NCBI GenBank assembly: GCA_035651755.1
Contig: DASRFA010000036.1
Location: 1-64,000 of the forward strand
Source: DASRFA01 sp035651755
Lineage (GTDB): Bacteria; Desulfobacterota; Binatia; UBA12015
Direction: 5' to 3'
Length of the DNA stretch: 64,000 bases
The first letter of the stretch is position 1, and each line of letters starts with the position of its first letter. The notes beneath the pieces were generated by a model. That model worked only from the letters and a program-made list of their open reading frames with translations. It ran no database searches and was not told the DNA's origin. The position numbers were made by a program, and so were the translations under genes. Shown in pieces: positions 24,645-33,173 of this stretch.

Positions 24645-27600
24645 GTGGCTGCGCGGGACGCACCGGACGGGGGCGAAAATCTTCCGAGCCGCAAGCTGGG
24701 AAGCCGCCGCCTTCGCCGGCTCGCGATCGCCGCCGGCGCGCTCGTCGCCGTCGCGGTCCTCGTCCGGGCGTTTCTGCCGTGGGCGGTCCGCTCGCAGCTC
24801 GAGTCGCGAACGGGCGAGGCGGTCGCGGGACGGCTCGAGGTCGGCGACGTGGACCTCTGGGTGGCGCGCGGCGCGATCGCGCTGCACGACGTCCGCTTCC
24901 AGGCCGACGGCGCTCCGTCCAACGACCCTCCGACGCTCTCCCTGCGACGCCTCTACCTGGACGTCTCCTGGCTCGAGCTCTGGCACCGCACGCTTCGCGT
25001 CGAGGACCTCGAGCTCGACGATCCGGAGGTCCGGGCCGATCGCCTGAGCGACGGCGCGATCTTCGTCCCGCTCGCGCGCGAGCCGGCGTCCCCCCCGCCC
25101 GCGCCGGAGACTCCGCCGCCCGCAGCGGAGCCTCCGCCGCCGGCGCCGGGACCGCCCTGGAACGTCGCCGTCGACACGGCCGTCCTCCGCGGCGGGCGCC
25201 TCCGCCTCGTCGACCACCTGAGCGACCCGCCCGAGACGGCCGAGCTCGCCCTCGACGGCGTCCGCGCCGACGGCTTCCGGCTGATCGCCGACGCGACCGG
25301 CAAGCCGGGGCGCGCCACCGTCGAGGCGCGCTTCGGCGACGGCGTTCTTCGCGTCGAGACCGGGATCGAGAGCAGGGGCGCCGGCTTCGCGATCGCCGGC
25401 ACGATCGCGGCCGAGCACGTTCCGCTCGATCGGCTGAACCTCCACGTGCCGCAGCTGGGATGGAGCTCGCTCACGGGCCGGCTCGACGCGCACATCGACG
25501 CCCGGGTGGAGCCGGGCGCTCAGCCGGCGCTGTCGGGCGACGTCGCGCTGCACGACTTCGAGACGAGGGTCCCCGGGCTCGACGCTCCCGCGCTGGCGTG
25601 GCGGAAGCTCGACGTTGCGATCGCCGGCGTCGACCTGCAGCGGCGCGATGCGACCGTCCGTCGCCTCGCGCTCGACGGCGCGCGGGTCTTCGTCCGACCG
25701 CGCGCGCCCGCACCCCTGCCGGTGCTCGCGTTCGTCTCTGCGCCCGCCCCGAGGCCGGCCGCGGACGCGGCGCCGGTCGAAGCGCCCGAGGCACGCTCGG
25801 TCCCGGCGGGTGCGCCCTCGACCGCCTGGACATGGAAGCTCGAGGAGGTCGCGCTCAGCGATGCGAGCGTGACCGTCGACCTGCCGCCCGCCCCGATGGA
25901 GCTCGCGGTGACGTCGGCGGAGGTGCGCGGCGTCGCGAGCACCGGCGGCGACGTGACCGCCAAGCTCGACGCCGCCGTCGAAGGCGGGCGCGTGCAGCTC
26001 TCCGGGACGTTCCGGCGCGAGCCGCTCGCCGGAACGGCCGAGATCCACGCGACCGGCCTCCCGCTCGCGGCCCTCGCCGTCCGCGCGGGCGAGCTGCCCG
26101 TGCACGTGGCGGGCGGCACGCTCGCGGGCGACCTGAAGGTCGCCCTCCTCGACCCGGCGGCCGGCGGCGACGCGCACATGACGGGCACGCTCTCCATCTC
26201 CGACCTCGCGCTCGCACGCGTGCCCGACGACAAGGACTTCTCCGCCGCCTGGAAGTCGCTCGAGCTCGGAGTGCGGGACCTCACCGTGCCCGCGGTGTGG
26301 ATGCGCCCCGCTCGGGACGGCGAAGCGCGCCCGCCGATCCGCCTCGACCTCGATCGCTTTCGCCTCGTCGCGCCATCGGTTCGCCTGACGCGCGCAGACG
26401 AGGGGTTGCTGCTGCCCGGCGCGGTGGCGCCGGCAGCGCAGCCCCCGTCGGCCAACCCGGCCGCGACGCCCGCGCCGCCGACGCCACCTTCGCCGGCCGC
26501 CGGGACTGCGCCCGGCTCCGCGCAAGGCGGGCCGGTCGCGGTGCACGTCGCGGAGCTCGAGCTCTCGCGCGGCGACCTGACGGTCGTCGATCGCACCGTG
26601 AAGCCCTTCGTTCGCACCAACTTGGCGGCGATGGAGCTCCGGGGACGGGATCTCCGCTGGCCCGAGCAGACGTTCGCGACGTTCTCGTTTGCCTCGCGGG
26701 TCGCGGGAGCGGCGCCGGTCGACGTCCGCGCCAAGCGCTCCGGCGACGCGATCGAGGTCGACGTCGACGCGCGGTCGCTCGCGCTCCCGCAGTTCAATCC
26801 GTACCTCGCGAGCCTCGGGACGTACACGATCACGAGCGGCGCGGCGTCGCTGCGCTCGCACGTGCGCTGGGCGCGCGGCCGGTACGAAAGCTCGAACGAC
26901 GTCGCGCTCGACGACCTCGAGCTGGCGGGTGCGGAGGGCGACACCATCTTCGCCGACCGCTTCGGCGTCCCGCTCACGCTCGCGCTGTCGCTCCTGCGCG
27001 ACCTGAGCGGCCGCATCGCGCTCACCGTCCCGGTCGCGGGCGGGCGGACCGCGGGCGCCCAGATCGACCTGACGTCCGTCATCGGCCAGGCGCTCGGGAA
27101 GGCGATCCTGGGCGCGATCACGTCGCCCTTGAAGCTGCTTGGGGCCGTCCTCGTGAGCGACGGCAAGGTGTCGGGCTTCACGCCCGAACCCATTCCCTTC
27201 GAGGCCGGCCGCGCGGAGATCGCGGCCGACGGATGGTGGCGCGTCGAGCAGACGGCGAACGGGCTCGCCGCGGTACCGGCGCTCCATTTGACGATGCGCG
27301 GGAGCGCCGGGGCGGCGGACCGGCGCGCGCTGCAGGAAGCCGCGCTGCTCGCCGAGCTGCGCGAGGAGAAGGGCTTCCTCGACACGCTCCGCGGCCTTCC
27401 CAAGCGCGGGCAGGACGCCGCGATCCGCGACTGGCTCGCCGCACGCGCCGCGGGTCGGCCCGCGCCCGATCTCGACGAGGGCGACCGCGCCGCGCTCGAG
27501 GAGCGCCTCGCCGCGCGCCCGGTCGGCGACGGCGAGCTCGCCGCGCTCGCGTCGGCGCGCGCCGAGCGGCTGCGCGCGCTCCTCGCCGATCAGTACGGCG

Positions 27601-27692
27601 TCGGCGGCGACCGCATCGCGGTCGCGCCGCCGCAGGATCTCAGCGATGCGTCGCCGCCGGCGGTCGTCGTGGGGGTCGGCGGCTTGCGGTGA
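24645..27692 (+). CDS. DUF748 / AsmA-like giant envelope protein
   Basis: 1015 residues. A single N-terminal transmembrane helix (about residues 25-47) is followed by an AsmA-like start (SRTGEAVAGRLEVGDVDLWV) and a long beta-rich body typical of DUF748 proteins. The body is broken by three Pro/Ala-rich linkers (around residues 148-170, 370-395 and 590-625). The C-terminal motif region (FNPYLASLGTYTITSG, then DLTSVIGQALGKAILGAITSP) is the best DUF748 signature. Such proteins are related to the AsmA/TamB/YdbH group that bridges inner and outer membranes and is linked to lipid movement. GTG 24645 has AAAGGAG upstream. Monocistronic; the next gene is convergent. Confidence 0.88.
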   Translation: MAARDAPDGGENLPSRKLGSRRLRRLAIAAGALVAVAVLVRAFLPWAVRSQLESRTGEAVAGRLEVGDVDLWVARGAIALHDVRFQADGAPSNDPPTLSLRRLYLDVSWLELWHRTLRVEDLELDDPEVRADRLSDGAIFVPLAREPASPPPAPETPPPAAEPPPPAPGPPWNVAVDTAVLRGGRLRLVDHLSDPPETAELALDGVRADGFRLIADATGKPGRATVEARFGDGVLRVETGIESRGAGFAIAGTIAAEHVPLDRLNLHVPQLGWSSLTGRLDAHIDARVEPGAQPALSGDVALHDFETRVPGLDAPALAWRKLDVAIAGVDLQRRDATVRRLALDGARVFVRPRAPAPLPVLAFVSAPAPRPAADAAPVEAPEARSVPAGAPSTAWTWKLEEVALSDASVTVDLPPAPMELAVTSAEVRGVASTGGDVTAKLDAAVEGGRVQLSGTFRREPLAGTAEIHATGLPLAALAVRAGELPVHVAGGTLAGDLKVALLDPAAGGDAHMTGTLSISDLALARVPDDKDFSAAWKSLELGVRDLTVPAVWMRPARDGEARPPIRLDLDRFRLVAPSVRLTRADEGLLLPGAVAPAAQPPSANPAATPAPPTPPSPAAGTAPGSAQGGPVAVHVAELELSRGDLTVVDRTVKPFVRTNLAAMELRGRDLRWPEQTFATFSFASRVAGAAPVDVRAKRSGDAIEVDVDARSLALPQFNPYLASLGTYTITSGAASLRSHVRWARGRYESSNDVALDDLELAGAEGDTIFADRFGVPLTLALSLLRDLSGRIALTVPVAGGRTAGAQIDLTSVIGQALGKAILGAITSPLKLLGAVLVSDGKVSGFTPEPIPFEAGRAEIAADGWWRVEQTANGLAAVPALHLTMRGSAGAADRRALQEAALLAELREEKGFLDTLRGLPKRGQDAAIRDWLAARAAGRPAPDLDEGDRAALEERLAARPVGDGELAALASARAERLRALLADQYGVGGDRIAVAPPQDLSDASPPAVVVGVGGLR

Positions 27693-27722
27693 CGCGGGTG
27701 GCGGGGCGCGGAGCGCTCGCGC

Positions 27723-28694
27723 TCAGAACGGATCGACGTTGCAGCCCTGCGGGGCGAGCTCGACGCTGTTGCCGGTCGCGTCGCGGCCGCCCTCGGAGGT
27801 CTCCGTCATCGGCGGGTCGCAGCGGCCGTCGGTGCGCGCCGCAGTTGCGGCGTTGTCAAAGGCGCCGACGAAGCGATAGCAGAAGTCCGTCTTCCGGATG
27901 CAGTCGTTCGTCATCGTGTTGTCGTGCGGAAAGGTCCATCCGGTCGGCGCGGGCTCCTCGTACGCCTCGAGCAGGTAGCCGTCACCCTTCAGGTAGTTCG
28001 TGTCGAAGGTGTTGCCGTGCGCGTCGCCGCGGAGCTGCACCGCGGTGTCGCGCGCGGTGTTGTGGAAGAAGTGGTTGTCGCTCGAGTGCTTGATGTAGAT
28101 CGCGGAGTGGCCGCCGTGGTGCATCAGGTTGCGCTCGACGTCGTTGCCGTGGCTCCGCAGGAGGTAGAGGTTCTCGCGCTTGTTGCGCGCGATCCGGTTC
28201 CCGATGATGCGGTTGTCGTGCGCCTCGCCGAGGTGCACCCCTTCGTCGCGATTCGCGTGCACGCCGTTCCCCTTGATGAGGTTGCCCGTCGTGTCGGCGA
28301 CGTCGATGCCGTACTTGTTCTCCCAGCTCTTGTTCTTCAAGAGCACGTTGTTCTTGCCGCCGTTGATGCGGAGGCCGCGGCGGAACTTCGTGACGCGGCA
28401 GTTCTTGACGGTCGCGCCCTCCACGCCGTCGAGCTGGATCCCGAACTTCGCGTTCGAGAGATCGCTGCCGGTGATCGTGTGGCCGGCGCAGTCGAGCGTC
28501 ACGCCCGAGGCGACGCGGAGGGCGGTCTCGTCGCAGACGCCGATGTCGGCGTCGAGCACCGTGTTCGCGACGACGATGTCGCCGCAGCCGCATGTCCTCC
28601 CGCTGCCGGGGCCGCACGGCTCCGCTGCGGCCGGTCGAGCGCAGGCGAAGGCGGCGAGCGCGAGGACGACGTACGTGAAACGGCGAGGGATCAT
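27723..28694 (-). CDS. Secreted right-handed parallel beta-helix protein
   Basis: 323 residues with a signal peptide (RRFTYVVLALAAFACARPAA). The mature N-terminus carries Cys-rich CGPGSGRTCGCGD, then GVTLDCAGHTITGSD, then about seven PbH1 coils of the form GI-x-V-x3-GN-x-I-x-GN, as in NosD/pectate-lyase-like helices. The C-terminal ~80 residues, with several cysteines, are not helical repeat. No catalytic residues are evident, so it may bind or cut a polysaccharide, or be structural. It is divergent from the hydrolase operon; the 240-bp gap contains a strong hairpin at 28836. Confidence 0.85.
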   Translation of the reverse strand: MIPRRFTYVVLALAAFACARPAAAEPCGPGSGRTCGCGDIVVANTVLDADIGVCDETALRVASGVTLDCAGHTITGSDLSNAKFGIQLDGVEGATVKNCRVTKFRRGLRINGGKNNVLLKNKSWENKYGIDVADTTGNLIKGNGVHANRDEGVHLGEAHDNRIIGNRIARNKRENLYLLRSHGNDVERNLMHHGGHSAIYIKHSSDNHFFHNTARDTAVQLRGDAHGNTFDTNYLKGDGYLLEAYEEPAPTGWTFPHDNTMTNDCIRKTDFCYRFVGAFDNAATAARTDGRCDPPMTETSEGGRDATGNSVELAPQGCNVDPF

Positions 28695-28835
28695 TCCGTA
28701 CTTTCGGGGCGGCTCCGGGCGGGGGAGCGGGGATGATCGCCGCGATCAACGTATCGGGCGGGGCGAGCCGCGCGCAAGGGGGAAAGCGACCGAAGCGAGC
28801 CCGCTGGGAGCGAAGCGACCGCGCAGGGAGTGGGG

Positions 28836-28860
28836 CCCCGTTCGGCTCGGCCGAACGGGG
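28836..28860. repeat. REP-like GC-rich hairpin between divergent genes
   Basis: A perfect 11-bp stem with a 3-base loop: CCCCGTTCGGC, TCG, GCCGAACGGGG. It is preceded by imperfect repeats around GCGAAGCGACC (28785-28825). No T-run follows, and the site lies upstream of both flanking genes, so it is not a normal terminator. A repetitive extragenic element or a structured leader is more likely. Confidence 0.5.
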
Positions 28861-28934
28861 CGAGGGAAGCGATTCCCTCGTTTGATAACCGCGCGGCGGT
28901 CCGTAAGGATACCGGGCCCGCTCGAGGCATCGCC

Positions 28935-29738
28935 ATGCCGACCAAGCATCTGCATCTCGACGAAGACACCGCGATCCACGTCGTGCACGCCGGGGTCTCG
29001 ACGCTGCCGCACCTGCCGCCTCCGCTCGGCTCGGGCGTTGCGCTCGTGTTCCTGCACGGGGAGGGCGGAAGCGCGGCGCTCTGGTCGCGCCAGATCGCGC
29101 ACTTCGCGCGCGCACACAGCCCGGTCGCGATCGACCTGCCCGGCCACGGGCGCTCGACGGGGCTCGACGCTCCCGCGTCGGTCGCGGACGCCGCGGCGAC
29201 GGTCGCTGCGGTGCTGACCGCGCTCCAGGCCCCGCCCGCCGTGCTCGTCGGCCACGGCCTCGGAGGCCAGGTCGCGCTCGCGACGGCCCTCCGGCAGCCC
29301 GACCGCGTGCGCGCCGTCGTCACGATCGGCACGGCCGCGAGCCCGGCGATCGCACCGGCGCTCGTCGAGCAGCTCGAGAAGATCGTGCAGGGCCGGCTCG
29401 GCCAGCAATTCGACACGCCGTTCTTCGGCAGCTCGCCCGACATGGCCGTCATGCGCGAGTTCTGGGGCGAGATGGTGAAGACCGATCCGCGCGTCCGGCT
29501 CGGCGACGTGCGCGCGTACCGCGCGAGCGACCTCCGCGGCGCGCTGCGCTCGCTCGCGAAGCCGGTGCTGGTCGTCCACGGTGCGGACGACCGCATGTGC
29601 GAGCGCACCAAGGCAGAGGAGCTCGCCGCCGCGATCCCGCGCGCGCGGCTCGTCGTCGTCGCGGGCGGCGGGCACGTCGTCCACCTCGAGCAGGCGGAAG
29701 CCGTCAATCGCGCGATCGAGGAGTTCGTCGCGGCGTGA
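28935..29738 (+). CDS. Alpha/beta-hydrolase-fold protein lacking the nucleophile serine
   Basis: 267 residues with the full alpha/beta-hydrolase plan: oxyanion region VFLHGEGGSAALW, LPGHGRS, acid in VVHGADDRM and final GGGHVVHLEQ. The nucleophile elbow, normally GHSLGG, reads GHGLGG: Gly108, codon GGC at 29256-29258, one base from the Ser codon AGC. It therefore cannot be an ordinary Ser hydrolase; a lyase, isomerase or binding role, or an inactive relic, are alternatives. ATG 28935 is followed by a compact protein. First gene of an operon with a thiolase-like protein, a DUF35 protein and a PHP protein. Confidence 0.85.
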   Translation: MPTKHLHLDEDTAIHVVHAGVSTLPHLPPPLGSGVALVFLHGEGGSAALWSRQIAHFARAHSPVAIDLPGHGRSTGLDAPASVADAAATVAAVLTALQAPPAVLVGHGLGGQVALATALRQPDRVRAVVTIGTAASPAIAPALVEQLEKIVQGRLGQQFDTPFFGSSPDMAVMREFWGEMVKTDPRVRLGDVRAYRASDLRGALRSLAKPVLVVHGADDRMCERTKAEELAAAIPRARLVVVAGGGHVVHLEQAEAVNRAIEEFVAA

Positions 29739-29754
29739 CGCCGGGACCGCGCCC

Positions 29755-30906
29755 ATGAGCCTCAAGAACGAGATCGCGGTCGTCGGCGTCTACGAGCACC
29801 CGTGCCGCTGGGCGCCCGACAAGACGGCGTACCAGATCGCGGCCGAGTCGGCGCGCGGCGCGCTCGCCGACGCCGGCCTCACGATCCACGACGTCGACGG
29901 CTACGCGACCTCGGGGGTCGGCCCGATCGGCGTCATGTCGATGTGCCATCACCTGAACCTGAAGCCCGACTGGCTCGACTCGACCGCGATCGGCGGGTCG
30001 TCGTTCGTGGCGCAGGTCGCGCACGCCGGCGCCGCGATCCGCGCCGGCCTCTGCCGCACCGTCCTCATCACCTACGGCAGCACCGCGGCCTCCGAGCGCT
30101 TCGCGATCGGGACCGGCGGCGGCTTCGCGACCGACCCGCCCGACAACTTCGACGCTCCCTACGGCCCGACCATCGTCGGCGCGTACGCGATGGCGGCGCA
30201 GCGCCACATGTTCCAGTACGGGACCACCAGCGAGCAGCTCGCGGAGATCGCGGTCACGATGCGCCGGCACGCGGGGCTGAACCCGTACGCCAAGTACCGC
30301 GACGCGATCACCGTCGAGGACGTCCTCGCGTCGCGCGTGATCTCGTCGCCGCTCCACTTGCTCGACTGCTGCGTCATCTCGGACGGCGGCGGGGCGCTCG
30401 TCGTCACGTCGGCCGAGCGCGCCCGCGACCTGCCGAAGAAGCCCGCGCTCGTGCTCGGCGCCGGCATCGCGAACCGGCACAGCGGCATCGGCCAGCGCGA
30501 CATCCTGGACATCGCGGCGCGCCAGTCGGGCAAGAAGGCGTTCGAGCGCGCGGGCGTCAAGCACTCGGACGTCGACCTCTGCATGATCTACGACTCGTTC
30601 ACGATCACCGTGCTCCTCACGCTCGAGAACCTCGGCTTCTGCCCGATGGGCGAGGGCGGGGCGTTCGTCCAGGGCGGCCGCATCGCGCTCGGCGGCGAGC
30701 TGCCCGTCAACCTCGACGGCGGCGGGCTCTCGTCGAACCACCCGGGCATGCGCGGCATGTTCCTCGTGATCGAGGCCGTCAAGCAGCTCCGCGGCGAGGC
30801 CGGCCCGCGCCAGGTGAAGGGCGCGGAGGTCGCGCTCTGCCACGGCACCGGCGGCTTCCTCGGCCTCCGCCACAGCGGCGCGACGCTCATCCTGGGTGCC
30901 GCGTGA
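29755..30906 (+). CDS. Thiolase-like / SCP-x-type lipid-transfer protein (copy 2)
   Basis: 383 residues of the same non-canonical thiolase group as the gene at 21 kb. The nucleophile region is GGSSFVAQV, with no cysteine at all, so a thiolase reaction through an acyl-Cys is excluded. The C-terminal HGTGG motif and the NLDGGGLSSNHPGMRG segment are kept. It is followed, with a GTGA overlap, by a DUF35 gene, the arrangement seen in Ltp2-DUF35 retro-aldolases of steroid side-chain breakdown. ATG 29755, 16 bp after the hydrolase stop. Substrate unknown. Confidence 0.87.
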   Translation: MSLKNEIAVVGVYEHPCRWAPDKTAYQIAAESARGALADAGLTIHDVDGYATSGVGPIGVMSMCHHLNLKPDWLDSTAIGGSSFVAQVAHAGAAIRAGLCRTVLITYGSTAASERFAIGTGGGFATDPPDNFDAPYGPTIVGAYAMAAQRHMFQYGTTSEQLAEIAVTMRRHAGLNPYAKYRDAITVEDVLASRVISSPLHLLDCCVISDGGGALVVTSAERARDLPKKPALVLGAGIANRHSGIGQRDILDIAARQSGKKAFERAGVKHSDVDLCMIYDSFTITVLLTLENLGFCPMGEGGAFVQGGRIALGGELPVNLDGGGLSSNHPGMRGMFLVIEAVKQLRGEAGPRQVKGAEVALCHGTGGFLGLRHSGATLILGAA

Positions 30907-31340
30907 GCGAGCGAGCGTACAAGAAGCCCGTTCCGCGGGTGGACGAGGAGTCGAAGGGATACTGGGAGGCGTGCCGCCGGCACGAGCTCCGCATCCAGCG
31001 CTGCCGCGCGTGCGGGACGTTCCGCTACTACCCGCGTGCGGTGTGCCCGCAGTGCCTGTCGAGCGACACGGAGTGGGTGCTGTCGTCCGGTCGCGGCACG
31101 GTCTACACCTTCACCGTCACGCATCAGAACCAGGCGCCCGGCTTCCGGGAGGATTTGCCTTACGTCCTGGCGTACGTGACATTGGAAGAAGGCGTCCTGA
31201 TGCTGACGAACGTCGTGGGATGCCCGGTCGACGACGTCCGGATCGGAATGCCGGTCGAGGTCGTGTTCGAGGACGTCGACGACGAGATCGCCATTCCGAG
31301 GTTTCGACCCCGCACGCCCGCCGACCCGCACGACCGATGA
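30903..31340 (+). CDS. DUF35 zinc-ribbon/OB-fold protein (copy 2)
   Basis: 145 residues: zinc ribbon with CRACGTFRYYPRAVCPQC and OB fold beginning GRGTVYTFTVTHQN. GTG 30903 overlaps the stop of the thiolase-like gene and its own stop overlaps the PHP gene (ATGA), so three genes are translationally coupled. As a DUF35 protein it should bind an acyl-CoA thioester and form a complex with the thiolase-like partner. Confidence 0.9.
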   Translation: MSERAYKKPVPRVDEESKGYWEACRRHELRIQRCRACGTFRYYPRAVCPQCLSSDTEWVLSSGRGTVYTFTVTHQNQAPGFREDLPYVLAYVTLEEGVLMLTNVVGCPVDDVRIGMPVEVVFEDVDDEIAIPRFRPRTPADPHDR

Positions 31341-32011
31341 TCCTCGACCTTCACCTGCACTCGGAGGCGTCCGACGACAGTCGCGCGCCGGTCGAGGCGT
31401 ATCTCAAGATCCTCGCGCGCAAGCGCGACGAGCGCCCGCTCGACGGCTTCGTGCTCACCGAGCACCGGAAGTTCGATCTGAATGCCGAGTACCGCGACCT
31501 CGAGGACAAGTACGGGCTCCGCATCCTGCGCGGCGCCGAGGTCGAGACCGACTACGGGCACATCCTCGTCTACGGCGTGAACCGCGACATCCTCGACCGC
31601 TTCGACTTCTCCGACGTGCGCCTGCCGGCGCAGGAGGTGATCCGCGAGGTCGATCGCCGGGGCGGCATCGCGTGTCCCTGCCACCCCGGGCGCGTGAACG
31701 TCGGCCTCTGCGCGCACTACGAGCGCCTGCCGGCCCTCGAGGGCGTCGTCGCGGTCGAGGCGCTGAACGGGGGCAGCAAGCCCGCGGAGAACGAGCGCGT
31801 CAAGGACCTCATGCGGGACCACGGCTACTTCGGCTTCGGCGGGAGCGACTCGCACCTGGTGAGCTTCGTCGGCGTGTGCGCGACCGAGTTCGATCGCGAC
31901 GTCCACGACGAGGAGGAGCTCGTCGAGGCCCTGAAGCGAGGCGGCTACCGAGCGGTCGACTTCCGGGCGCCGCGGCCGAGCGCGCGTGACGCCATTCCGC
32001 CGACCGCCTAG
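31337..32011 (+). CDS. PHP-domain metal-dependent phosphoesterase family protein
   Basis: 224 residues. The metal ligands of the PHP fold are visible in order: DLHLHSEASDDSR (motif I), TEHRKFD (motif II region), RGAEVETDYGHILVYG (motif III), CPCHPGR and GGSDSHLV (final Asp-His). Related stand-alone PHP proteins hydrolyse nucleoside or sugar phosphates, but specificity cannot be read. ATG 31337 overlaps the DUF35 stop. Last gene of the hydrolase/thiolase-like/DUF35 operon; why a phosphoesterase belongs there is unclear. Confidence 0.86.
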   Translation: MILDLHLHSEASDDSRAPVEAYLKILARKRDERPLDGFVLTEHRKFDLNAEYRDLEDKYGLRILRGAEVETDYGHILVYGVNRDILDRFDFSDVRLPAQEVIREVDRRGGIACPCHPGRVNVGLCAHYERLPALEGVVAVEALNGGSKPAENERVKDLMRDHGYFGFGGSDSHLVSFVGVCATEFDRDVHDEEELVEALKRGGYRAVDFRAPRPSARDAIPPTA

Positions 32012-32055
32012 CGAAGAGAAGCGGCGCGCACGGCAGGTGCGGAGGCGGCGCGCGT

Positions 32056-32277
32056 TCAGCCGCGGTCGAGGAGCGACGGGTTGAGGACGGAGGGGGGGCC
32101 GATCTCTTGCGGAGACGCCGCGGCGTCCGGGCGGCGCGCGGGGCAGCCGGCGAGCGTCGCGGCTGCGAGCGCGAAGGCGACGACCACCGCGAGCTCCGGC
32201 GCCCTCGCAAAGCCACGGCGCGACGGGCCTCCGCCCGGCGCCGCCGCGCGCGCGCCGTTGCCAGACGAACGGGCCAC
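32056..32277 (-). CDS. Small putative lipoprotein
   Basis: About 73 residues. A long basic, Gly/Ala-rich N-terminal part precedes a hydrophobic stretch (LAVVVAFALAAATLAGC) that ends in a good lipobox (LAGC), leaving a mature peptide of about 30 residues rich in Pro, Ala and Ser. GTG 32277 is a plausible start; a TTG at 32313 is the alternative. No family recognised. It is convergent with the PHP gene and divergent from the diheme cytochrome gene, so it may serve the latter. Confidence 0.45.
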   Translation of the reverse strand: MARSSGNGARAAAPGGGPSRRGFARAPELAVVVAFALAAATLAGCPARRPDAAASPQEIGPPSVLNPSLLDRG

Positions 32278-32369
32278 GAATTCGGTCTTAGCCAGCCACC
32301 CCCGGATCGGCAATTGTGGTCCCGCGAGCGATCGCGCCGCGCCCTCGATCGCGCACGGCGCGAGACGGC

Positions 32370-33173
32370 GTGGCTAGTGTGCGCGGTCGCACGTGGCTGC
32401 TCGTCGCGCCGCTCGCGGTCGTCGCAGCGTGGCTCGCCGTTCCGGCGGCGTGGCGGCTCGTCGTGCGACCGGAGTCGAGCCGCGCGCTCCGCGGGCGGGA
32501 GGTCGCGGCCGCGGCCGGCTGCTTCGCGTGTCACGGTGCGGAAGGGCGCGGCGGCGTGGGCAACCCCGGAAGCCGGCGCGAGACGATCCCCGGCTTCAGC
32601 GGCTCGACGCTCATGATGTACGTGCACGGCGACGCCGAGATCCGGCAGTACGTCGCGGACGGCCGTCCCGACCGCCTCGCCGACGACGTCGACCATCGCG
32701 CCGAGATGGAGGCGCAGGCGATCCGCATGCCCGCCTATCGCGGCGTGCTGAGCCAGGACGACATCGACCTCGTGGTGGCGTACGTTCGCACGGTGTCCGG
32801 GATGGTGACGCCGAAGGACGAGTCCGCGCAGCGCGGCCTCGAGGTCGCCCAGGCGAGCGGCTGCTTCGGCTGCCACGGCGCGCTCGGGATGGGCGGCCGC
32901 GCGAATCCGGGCTCCCTGAAGGGCTACGTGCCGGGCTTCTCGGGCGCGGACTTCCGCGAGCTCGTGCGCGACGACGGCGAGCTGCGCGAGTGGATCCGCA
33001 AGGGAAAGCTGGCGCGGGTCGAGAGCCATTGGATCGGCGGCTGGTTCTCGCGCCGCCAGCAGATCCAGATGCCGGCCTACGAGCGCTTCCTCGACGATCG
33101 CAAGATCGACGACCTGGTCGCGCTCCTGCGCTGGATCCAGGCGGGCGGGCCCGAGAGGGAGCCGCTCTCGTGA
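32370..33173 (+). CDS. Membrane-anchored diheme cytochrome c
   Basis: About 267 residues. An uncleaved-looking N-terminal hydrophobic helix (LLVAPLAVVAAWLAVPAAW) is followed by two class I cytochrome c domains, each with a CxxCH site (CFACH and CFGCH) and a candidate Met ligand (RMPAYRG and QMPAYERF). The duplicated MPAY blocks show that the domains arose by tandem duplication. It would sit on the periplasmic face of the inner membrane and carry electrons; partner unknown. GTG 32370 is the likely start, with GTG 32379 an alternative. Its stop overlaps the acyltransferase start (GTGA). Confidence 0.87.
   Translation: MASVRGRTWLLVAPLAVVAAWLAVPAAWRLVVRPESSRALRGREVAAAAGCFACHGAEGRGGVGNPGSRRETIPGFSGSTLMMYVHGDAEIRQYVADGRPDRLADDVDHRAEMEAQAIRMPAYRGVLSQDDIDLVVAYVRTVSGMVTPKDESAQRGLEVAQASGCFGCHGALGMGGRANPGSLKGYVPGFSGADFRELVRDDGELREWIRKGKLARVESHWIGGWFSRRQQIQMPAYERFLDDRKIDDLVALLRWIQAGGPEREPLS

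Noticed and set aside
24779..28093. A 1104-codon frame over the DUF748 gene
   Set aside because: Shadow frame; the DUF748 frame has the transmembrane helix and family motifs.
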